From positions 1 to 64,000 of the forward strand of contig NZ_LGEA01000162.1 of the NCBI RefSeq assembly GCF_001280065.1: DNA of 64,000 nt, given 5' to 3'. Source of the DNA: Streptomyces sp. NRRL B-1140 (lineage in GTDB: Bacteria; Actinomycetota; Actinomycetes; Streptomycetales; Streptomycetaceae). Within the stretch, counting starts at the first letter, position 1. Every line of letters starts with the position of its first letter. The position numbers and the translations under genes are program-made. Under the pieces are notes generated by a model. The model searched no databases and had not been told where the DNA came from. It saw nothing but the letters and a program-made list of their open reading frames with translations. Shown here in pieces: positions 33,681 through 41,077 of this stretch.

Positions 33681-33882
33681 GGCCGGACGGAGCTGTCCGA
33701 GCCACGCGACACCGCAGCGCTCAGCCGACACCTGCGGGGCCTCACACGACCCGCTCCGCTGCCTTCCTCGGGGCCGCGGATGCGGCCCACTCGTCAGGAG
33801 TCGGTGAGGCTCACGTCCAGTATCTGACGCCGTTGCTCCCTACCCATGCGCCGTTGCCCTTCACCGCCGTAGGGATGGGGCC

Positions 33883-35877
33883 TCACGAGGTGGTGGCAGC
33901 TCCGATCGTTCCGCTGTCCCCCGCCCTGGCCGCGGGCACCGTACCGTCGCCCACCAGATCCATGACCGCGTCAGTGTGTTCCCTGATCAGATAGTCCATG
34001 GCGTGCTCGGTCGACGACTGATACTCAAGCTGCTCGCTGTAGAAGCGAAGCCGCTCCTGCGCGTCCTCGATGATCTCGCCCCAGGTGCGTACCCAGATCC
34101 GGTACGTGGGCTGGTTGACAGCACATCCAGGCATCCGGTCCTGCTGGTGGGCAAGTTGGCGAAGACCGTCGTCCATGGCATTGCCGACGAGCCAGAAGTC
34201 CCAGGTCACCTTGGGGTCCCGGAACCGGTCGTCGTTCATAACCGCTTGCGCATAGCTGTTGATCTGCGTGAACTCGGACATGCCGAGGGTGACACTCGAC
34301 CTCTTGAGTTCGATCACGAGGTGGTGACGCTCCCCTTTCCGCTGCCGGGCAGCACGGGACAGCATCAGGTCGACGATCCCCCGACTCCCGTCCTCCCTCA
34401 GAACGGGGGCCGGTGCAGGTGTGTCCCGATCGAGAAGACGACAGTGCTGTCTCAGTACCTCGTTCAGACTCCGGTCGCTGACGTGCAGTCCGTACTCCTC
34501 GCCGAAGATCCAGCACTCGTTCTCCAGGATCCGGTGCAGCTCCGTGCGTTCCTTGACCCGCCCCTTGGCCACGGGGTCGAAGACGAGGTGCTCCAGGGCA
34601 GACAGGAAATCGAGGCGTCCGGTTGTCGCGGTCGACGCCTTGATGAGGGCGGACAGCGGCGTACGATCCAGCAGCCGACTGAGCTCTGTCTGCTCCTGCT
34701 TGGAAAGCGCGAATAGCTCCTCGGCGATGCGCAGCACTTCGCCCGGTTCGTGGGTCAAGACGGAGCGCAGAAGCGCGAAGGACACCTTCTGGGCCCTCTT
34801 GCTCGCCGGCAAGTGCCGGACGACCGCGGTCGCCACGGCGTCAAAGGTCTCGCGCTCCGCTCGCTCCTGGTCGTTGGCGGGCTCGCCTGCATACGGGTAG
34901 AAGCCTTCCGCACGCCACGAGTCGACGAGCTCACGACGGCGCTCATCGGCTCGGGAACGGAAGTGCTCACGCATACGCTCTCGGGCTTCGGCCAGCACCT
35001 CGGCAGCGGGCCCCTCCGGTGTCCAATCGGCGAAGGCGAGGTCGCCGACCGAATCATCCTCGAACCCCGACCAGGACAGGTACGCCGTGAAGTGGAAGCC
35101 CGGAGCCTGGATCTCCGGCTTCAGCTGCGCCAAGGACATACCTCGGCCGTCGCAGAGGAACAAAGCCCGGGAGTACGGACGCGACCATTCGATGATCTTC
35201 AACTGGGCCGACGGGTGAGAACTGTCCGACGGAGCCGCCACCTCGTACGTCTCGACGTGAACCTGCTCAGACGCCGGGTCCAGCCGCGTCCCGTCGTAGG
35301 TGATGCAGATGTCCGGGTACGCCTCCAAATGGAGCGCGAAGGCGGCAGTCAGCGCCGTACGGGCGGCGTCCTCGGTCAGCTTCTGGAGGTCTTCCCCACC
35401 GAACGCCTCGAAGATCGTCCCCGTCACGTCGGCCGTCGGCTCGGGATCGCTGACGTCGAACTCGTCCATGGAGCCGCGATCGGACTCGATGACCACACGA
35501 CGGCGGATCCCCTGCATTCCGCTCACGCTGGTCCAGCGCACCTCGCTGCCGAGCGCGAAGGCCCGGACTCGGCCTCGCCCGTTCTTCCCGTGCAGCACGC
35601 GCTTCTTGACCTCGCTGACCTGCGCGCGCTTCTTCCAGGACGTACCGATCTGCTCGAAGTAGTCGCCGCACTTCTCCGCCGCGATACCAGTGCCGTCGTC
35701 GATCACGGCGACCCGGTCGACTCCACCGAAGTCGTTGCGCTCAAGCGCGACGGTGACAGTCTCGGCGTCCGCGTCGAGAGAGTTCCAGATCAGCTCCTCG
35801 ACGGCTCCGACGGGATGGCGCAGGCGTGCCAGCTCCTCGACGTGCCCCCGCCCTACGGTCAACCGAAGCTTCGCCAT
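33883..35877 (-). CDS. MutL/MORC-like GHKL ATPase with C-terminal PD-(D/E)xK-like nuclease domain
   Basis: This is a 664-residue protein. The ATPase starts exactly at ATG 35877 (MAKLRLTVGRGHVEELARLR); the open frame reaches 36102 but without a ribosome site. N-box: VEELIWNSLDADA. G1: VIDDGTGI. A later GRGRVRAFALG segment matches the ATP lid. The C-terminal part (residues about 470-630) begins LENECWIFGEEYGLHV and has GIVDLML...HLVIELKRS, a D...ExK pair typical of restriction-like folds and reminiscent of DUF4263. MutL/MORC-type ATPases linked to restriction-modification systems have been described (Iyer, Abhiman and Aravind). Here the gene follows a type I system on the same strand. A defence effector is likely; the exact system is not identified. 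Confidence 0.78.
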   Translation of the reverse strand: MAKLRLTVGRGHVEELARLRHPVGAVEELIWNSLDADAETVTVALERNDFGGVDRVAVIDDGTGIAAEKCGDYFEQIGTSWKKRAQVSEVKKRVLHGKNGRGRVRAFALGSEVRWTSVSGMQGIRRRVVIESDRGSMDEFDVSDPEPTADVTGTIFEAFGGEDLQKLTEDAARTALTAAFALHLEAYPDICITYDGTRLDPASEQVHVETYEVAAPSDSSHPSAQLKIIEWSRPYSRALFLCDGRGMSLAQLKPEIQAPGFHFTAYLSWSGFEDDSVGDLAFADWTPEGPAAEVLAEARERMREHFRSRADERRRELVDSWRAEGFYPYAGEPANDQERAERETFDAVATAVVRHLPASKRAQKVSFALLRSVLTHEPGEVLRIAEELFALSKQEQTELSRLLDRTPLSALIKASTATTGRLDFLSALEHLVFDPVAKGRVKERTELHRILENECWIFGEEYGLHVSDRSLNEVLRQHCRLLDRDTPAPAPVLREDGSRGIVDLMLSRAARQRKGERHHLVIELKRSSVTLGMSEFTQINSYAQAVMNDDRFRDPKVTWDFWLVGNAMDDGLRQLAHQQDRMPGCAVNQPTYRIWVRTWGEIIEDAQERLRFYSEQLEYQSSTEHAMDYLIREHTDAVMDLVGDGTVPAARAGDSGTIGAATTS

Positions 35878-35971
35878 GGGGTCAGCACCTTCCGCGTCAT
35901 CGTCATCTGATGGGACTGAGGGGAAGCTGGACGCCTCCCCCATTTTTAACTCGCATAGCCGATAAACGTCA

Positions 35972-35988
35972 CTCGATATATTTTCGAG
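35972..35988 (-). promoter_or_regulatory. AT-rich promoter region of the ATPase gene with an inverted repeat
   Basis: CTCGA-TATATTT-TCGAG, in a stretch (35940-36000) much richer in A and T than the rest of the window. It lies about 100 bases before the ATPase start. It suggests that the gene has its own promoter and, weakly, a foreign origin. Confidence 0.4.
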
Positions 35989-36086
35989 CAACGGAAATGC
36001 GTCCACTGTCCCTACAGGCTTCAGTGCAGACATGGGGCTGTTGCCGTGGAGAAGGCCGCGTCGGACACAAGTGGTCCTCGCTGCAC

Positions 36087-36815
36087 TCAACGCCCCGTCC
36101 ATAGCTCGTCAGAGAGCGGTGCGTCATTCAGGCGATCACGGCGACTACGCCAGTCCGGCAGGAAGCCGTCCATCAGCTGGGCGAAGCGCTGGCCGTGTCC
36201 CCGTTCGAGATAGTGGACCATCTCGTGAACGACGACGTACTCAAGGCACTCTGGATGCTTCTTGGCCAGTTCGGAGTTGAACCACAGGCGGCGGGTCTCC
36301 CGGTTGCAGGAGCCCCACTTGGTCTTCATCCGGCGGATACCCCACCACGGCACCGAAAGCCCGAGCTTGGTCTCCCAGCGGTCGATGAGCGCAGGGATCG
36401 CCTGACGGAGTTGCTCACGACACCACCCGTCGAGCAGGTCGCGACGGCGCTCCTCACTCGTCCCGCTCGGCACGTAGAGCACCATTCGGTCGCCGTCGAG
36501 TTCTACATGCGGGCGTCCGGGCCGCTCGATGACCTTCAGGCGTCGTCGCACACCCCACACGTAGTGGGACTCCCCGCTGACCATCTCGCGCACTGACTGA
36601 CGCTCCGCCGAGCGCAGTTGATCCTGCTGGCGCTTGATCCACGGCAACCGCTGGATGACGGCCAGGCGGACCTGATCGTCATCCAGCTGCTGAGGCGCGG
36701 CCACCCGAACGCGCCCTATGGGGGGGTATACACCGATATGCAGGTTCTTGATGTCCTTGTAGACCACGTGGACGTCAATGCCCCGGACCGCGAGACGGGC
36801 GCTAGTGGTACTCAT
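36087..36815 (-). CDS. DUF45/YgjP-type zinc metallopeptidase
   Basis: This is a 242-residue protein. The zinc motif is HEMVHYLERGHGQRF (HExxH with a third His seven residues on). It is preceded by the family block MKTKWGSCNRETRRLWFN. This defines the M48-related YgjP/DUF45 (WLM-like) group. The start overlaps the end of hsdR by 14 bases, so it is co-translated with the restriction subunit. Genes of this kind are repeatedly found next to type I hsdR genes. A role in regulated proteolysis of the restriction complex is plausible but unproven. Confidence 0.88.
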   Translation of the reverse strand: MSTTSARLAVRGIDVHVVYKDIKNLHIGVYPPIGRVRVAAPQQLDDDQVRLAVIQRLPWIKRQQDQLRSAERQSVREMVSGESHYVWGVRRRLKVIERPGRPHVELDGDRMVLYVPSGTSEERRRDLLDGWCREQLRQAIPALIDRWETKLGLSVPWWGIRRMKTKWGSCNRETRRLWFNSELAKKHPECLEYVVVHEMVHYLERGHGQRFAQLMDGFLPDWRSRRDRLNDAPLSDELWTGR

Positions 36816-39800
36816 GCCTTGCCTTCACCAGTTCAAGGAGCTCATCAAGCCGGTCGAAATCGTCGGGCAGCGCTCGCTTCAGCGCGTTCCGAACCTTCCG
36901 CTCCCTTAACGGGTTACCCACCCATGCATGCGGCTTCGAGTGGAGCACCGCGGTGTCGACCTCGACAGCCAGTCGCTCATCAGGGAGGAAGAAGTCGACC
37001 AATGCCCGCTTCGCCCCGTTATTGGCCCAGGCGGGGTACTTGTACGTGTCGTCGGACTCTCCTCTACCGAGCTGCGCGGCAGTCTCCAGCAGTTTGGCGA
37101 GGTAGTCCTGGTACTCGATCGCGCCCTGGCGCCGCTCCTCGATTATGGCGTCGAGCAGCTCCGACATCTTGTCGAAGTACTTCGGATTCGTCGCATGCTC
37201 TTCAATGATCAGCTTGCGCATGTTGTTGGCGACCGTCTCGGCGACGGCTTCAGGGCTGCTCTTGATTCCCTTCGGCAGCTTGTCGAGGGCCCCGGCGCCC
37301 AGTTCGACGATGAGTTGAACGAGGCCGGTGTCCTCGAAGTCGGACACGGTCTCGGACGCGTCCGCCTGGATGTAGGTGTCCAGAAGGAACCGCATACCGG
37401 CCTCGTACTGCTTGAAGTCGACGTCCTCGCCGGCTCCGAGCTTCACCTCGTCGCGGACATCCGTGTAATGCCGGATCTCGGCGCGGATGTCCTCGGCCTC
37501 CTGGCTGGTGTATCCGGCGGCTTCCATGTCGTTGGCCAGGTTTGCGAAGGCCCGCGTGACCGCGGCAACGGCCTTGTAAAGCTCGACACGCTTGGGCTCA
37601 TTGGCCTTGAGCTGCTCGGCGTTGCCGGGATCAGCCGCACAGAAGTACTGCTGGTACTGGAGCGTGTTCCGGGGCTGCGCAACCACCTCGCAGAGCGCAC
37701 GGATTCGTTCCAGCGCTTCGTCGAGAGCCTCTCGCCCCTTCTCGATCCGGTCAGTCAGCAGGCCCTCGATGTCCTGTGGTTCGTACCCGTCGAGCGCCCC
37801 GGACGTGTAGTCGGTGATGGCGTCCTGTAGGGAGTTGAACAGGTCGCGGTAGTCGACAATGCAGCCGAACTCCTTGTCGTCTCCGTCGAGTCGGTTGACC
37901 CGGCAGATCGCCTGGAACAGGCCGTGATCGCTCATCTTCTTGTCGATGTAGAGGTACGTGGCGCTCGGCGCATCGAACCCGGTCAGAAGCTTGTCGACCA
38001 CGATGAGCAGGCGCATGCGGCCAGGCTCCTCGACAAACTGTCGCTTGACCTCCTTCTCGAACTCGTCAACCTTCGTCATGGCAGCGTCTTCGGACTCTCC
38101 GAAGTGGTCGGCGAGCATCCTTCGATAGATGTCGTACTGACGCAGCTTCTCCGTCTGGCCTGCGCCGGAGTCCTCCTTGGAGATATCTCCGGGCCTCGGG
38201 GCGTAACTTGTGACGATGGCGCACTTCCCTCGGAAGCCCGCGTTGCAGAACAGCTCGTAGAACTTGCATGCCTGGTAGATGCTCTCGCCCACGAGCATGG
38301 CGTTACCGCGCCCGTCCATCAGGCGGGGCTTGGTCTCCATGTCGAGCAGGATGTCCTGCACGATCTGCTTCGCCCGAGGCTCGGAGGAGACGACCTTCTG
38401 AATCGTGCCCCAGCGCTTCTTCAGCTCCGCCTTCGACAGGTCGGTCATGCCCCGGGTCTTGGCCTCGAACCACTTGTCCACCTGCGCTGGCGATGTCAAG
38501 TGCTGGTCGATGGAGCGGGCTTCGTAGCAGAGGTCGAGCACGACGCCGTCCTCGACGGCCTCGTCGAACTTGTAGGTGTGGATGAACGACCCGAACTTCT
38601 CCATGCTGGTGGCCTTGTCCGCCTTGAGCAGCGGTGTCCCCGTGAACCCGATGAACATGGCGCCCGGCAGCAGGTCCTTCATCGCGTCGTGCATCTTGCC
38701 GGACTGAGTGCGGTGGGCCTCGTCGACGAAGACGAAGAGGTTGCCCTTGGCCTTGAAGCCCCTGGGGATCCTGGCCTTGAGCTCCTTGATGAACTCGTTG
38801 TCGGCCTTGGATCCGTCCTTGCCATCCGCCGAGCTACCGAACTTGTGCACGAGAGAGCAGATGAGCCACTCGGCAGACTTGTTCAGAGTGTCCAGGAGGT
38901 CCACGCCACTACTGGTGCGATAGATCTGCTCGTTGACGCCGTTGAAGACCTTCTCGATCTGCTCGTCCAGCTCGGTGCGATCGGTGATCAGCAGGACTCG
39001 GGCGTCGTCTTGGTGCTCCCGGATCCACTTCGCCAGCCACACCATCGTGAGCGACTTCCCCGAACCCTGGGTGTGCCAGATGATGCCGCCCTCGCGACGA
39101 CCGATACGTTCCTGCGCGGCCTTGACGCCGAAATACTGGTTGTGACGGCACGCCTTACGGACACCGGAGTCGAAGACGGTGAAGTCATGGACCAGTTCAA
39201 GCAGCCGCTCCTTACCGCACATCTGAAGCAGAGCCCGGTCCAGCGGCTCCTCGACGTCAGAGGGCTCCTTCCACTGCAACCAGTACTTCTCAGGCGTATC
39301 GATGACGCCGTAGCGCAGGCCCTCCACGTCGTTGCCGGCGAGCACGAGCTGGACGGTGGAGAAAAACGACCGGATGAACCCAGGCTTCTGATTCCCGATG
39401 GTCTGCCGGATGCCCTCGCTCACCGCCACCCTGGAGCGCTTGAGTTCCAGAGTCACTAGAGCCAGGCCGTTGACGTACAGCACGATGTCGGGTCGCTTCG
39501 TCTGCTTCCCGACGATCGTCACCTCCTCGACGACCACGAAGTCATTGGCCTCCGGGTCGTCCCAGTCGATGAGCTTGACCGTCTCGTACTGCTCACCGGC
39601 GCCCGGCTTGACCGTGACGCCGTAGCGCAGCGACTCATAGACAGCACGGTTCGCCTCGTACAGGTCACGGCCGCTACCGAGCGCGGCAGCCTTCTTCAAC
39701 TTCTCGATCGCCTTGCTGACGAGGGTGCTGTCATAACCGCGGGCACGGAGGTTCAACTCCAGCAGCTCGACCTCGATGTTCGAGTTGCCGGTGCGGTACT

Positions 39801-39894
39801 CCCAGTTGCCAAGGTAGCGGTAGCTCAGCTGCTCCTTGAACAACTGCACGACCCGGTTCTGCGCCTTGCGTTCTACCTGCCCGACGTCACTCAT
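36802..39894 (-). CDS. hsdR: Type I restriction endonuclease subunit R
   Basis: This is a 1030-residue protein. The N-terminal nuclease domain (residues about 30-200) has RPDIVLYVNG...LVTLELKRS, the PD-(D/E)xK motif. The SF2 translocase follows: Walker A TQGSGKS near residue 277, Ia LLITDRTELDEQI, Walker B FVDEAHRTQSG near 390, motif III FTGTP, and motif VI-like FQAICRVNRLDG. The C-terminal helical region binds the methyltransferase core. It translocates unmodified DNA and cuts at a distance. It overlaps hsdS by eight bases at its start, and the metallopeptidase at its end. Confidence 0.95.
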   Translation of the reverse strand: MSDVGQVERKAQNRVVQLFKEQLSYRYLGNWEYRTGNSNIEVELLELNLRARGYDSTLVSKAIEKLKKAAALGSGRDLYEANRAVYESLRYGVTVKPGAGEQYETVKLIDWDDPEANDFVVVEEVTIVGKQTKRPDIVLYVNGLALVTLELKRSRVAVSEGIRQTIGNQKPGFIRSFFSTVQLVLAGNDVEGLRYGVIDTPEKYWLQWKEPSDVEEPLDRALLQMCGKERLLELVHDFTVFDSGVRKACRHNQYFGVKAAQERIGRREGGIIWHTQGSGKSLTMVWLAKWIREHQDDARVLLITDRTELDEQIEKVFNGVNEQIYRTSSGVDLLDTLNKSAEWLICSLVHKFGSSADGKDGSKADNEFIKELKARIPRGFKAKGNLFVFVDEAHRTQSGKMHDAMKDLLPGAMFIGFTGTPLLKADKATSMEKFGSFIHTYKFDEAVEDGVVLDLCYEARSIDQHLTSPAQVDKWFEAKTRGMTDLSKAELKKRWGTIQKVVSSEPRAKQIVQDILLDMETKPRLMDGRGNAMLVGESIYQACKFYELFCNAGFRGKCAIVTSYAPRPGDISKEDSGAGQTEKLRQYDIYRRMLADHFGESEDAAMTKVDEFEKEVKRQFVEEPGRMRLLIVVDKLLTGFDAPSATYLYIDKKMSDHGLFQAICRVNRLDGDDKEFGCIVDYRDLFNSLQDAITDYTSGALDGYEPQDIEGLLTDRIEKGREALDEALERIRALCEVVAQPRNTLQYQQYFCAADPGNAEQLKANEPKRVELYKAVAAVTRAFANLANDMEAAGYTSQEAEDIRAEIRHYTDVRDEVKLGAGEDVDFKQYEAGMRFLLDTYIQADASETVSDFEDTGLVQLIVELGAGALDKLPKGIKSSPEAVAETVANNMRKLIIEEHATNPKYFDKMSELLDAIIEERRQGAIEYQDYLAKLLETAAQLGRGESDDTYKYPAWANNGAKRALVDFFLPDERLAVEVDTAVLHSKPHAWVGNPLRERKVRNALKRALPDDFDRLDELLELVKARHEYH

Positions 39895-41077
39895 TCGTCG
39901 CCTCCCCCTGAACAGGCAGGCGCATCCGCCCAGTGAGGAGCTCCTGCATCATGCCCCTCTTGACCGACCGGGCCTTTTCCAGCCGACGTCGCAGAATCCC
40001 GACTTCCTCGTCCGCGGCAGACAGCACCTCAGCGATCGCTCTCTGTTCCGCACGGTCCGACGGCACGGTGATCTCAAAAGAATGAGCGTCGTTCCGATTG
40101 AAGGTGGGCACTCCCGAACCGCTGGCAAACCGTTCCAGCCCGAGGTGCGTGAGGAAGTAGTAGGCGAATGTGACATCCATCCGCTCGAAACTCGTGACCC
40201 ACAGCGACGTGTTGTGCGGCCAGTAGTCCTCTTCGACGAGGTGCACCCTGCCGATCGTCCCTGAACGCCCCGTGACCACTCCCGGGCCCTTGACCATGGC
40301 CTTTACGTGGTACCGAGCGATCCCGTTGGAGTACACGACAGGGTACGGCCCCTTCACGACCTGGGAGTTCGGCAGGTCGAATCCTCGCTGCAGAGGAAGA
40401 AAATCCTTGAGCGGGCTGGTGGTCCATTCTTCCCGGTAGCCGGGAAGTCGTGTCCTGCCGGTGAGGAGCTGCTGCATGAGTGCCTGCCTGATCGCCTGCT
40501 TCTTGGCGATCAGGATGTTGATGTGCTCGACGGTGGCCTGTGCGTCTTCGAGCACAGCGACGACGGCGTCCTGGTCGGCCCGTGCCGGAAGGTGAACGGG
40601 CAGGGCGGACAGGATCGCCGTGTTCAGGTTGAGCATCGTCCCGCCGACGGCGTTGTCCTGCAACCAGGTCTGGGCCGGCCATGAGCCCAGGTAGTGGGCC
40701 ACATACTCCGAGTTGACCTCACTGAGCCTGGTACCGAAGCGAGCGGCGAGGCAGCCTGTTCCGCAGAGCCAGCCTGTCTGTTCCGCCCGGATGATCGATC
40801 TGCGGCCGACGTCGCCTCGGCGGCTGAATACGATGTCGCCCTTGCGTAGAGCGTGCCGCCGCAGGCGGCGGGCGTCCTTGTCGCCGACCCTCGAGATACC
40901 CGCCTCGATGACCTCGTTGTCGCCCAGGTTCATCGGCATGATCAGCGGAGTTCCGAGCAAGGTGTAGTCACGTGCGTGGAGTTGGCTCCCAAAGGGCCCC
41001 GTCTGGATCACACCTCCGGTGCGAGTGACGATCTCGCCCAGTGTCATGAACTCGCCCTGCGTGGCATGGCGGCTCAT
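39887..41077 (-). CDS. hsdS: Type I restriction-modification specificity subunit S
   Basis: This is a 396-residue protein with two target-recognition domains (residues about 8-170 and 205-350). They are separated and followed by conserved coiled-coil helices (INILIAKKQAIRQALMQQLLTGRTRLPG; LRRRLEKARSVKRGMMQELLTGRMRLPV) that act as a molecular ruler. The duplicated MQQLLTGRTRLPG / MQELLTGRMRLPV blocks show the internal symmetry. ATG 41077 shares its A with the hsdM stop (TGATG). It sets the bipartite DNA target, which cannot be read from sequence. Confidence 0.93.
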   Translation of the reverse strand: MSRHATQGEFMTLGEIVTRTGGVIQTGPFGSQLHARDYTLLGTPLIMPMNLGDNEVIEAGISRVGDKDARRLRRHALRKGDIVFSRRGDVGRRSIIRAEQTGWLCGTGCLAARFGTRLSEVNSEYVAHYLGSWPAQTWLQDNAVGGTMLNLNTAILSALPVHLPARADQDAVVAVLEDAQATVEHINILIAKKQAIRQALMQQLLTGRTRLPGYREEWTTSPLKDFLPLQRGFDLPNSQVVKGPYPVVYSNGIARYHVKAMVKGPGVVTGRSGTIGRVHLVEEDYWPHNTSLWVTSFERMDVTFAYYFLTHLGLERFASGSGVPTFNRNDAHSFEITVPSDRAEQRAIAEVLSAADEEVGILRRRLEKARSVKRGMMQELLTGRMRLPVQGEATNE

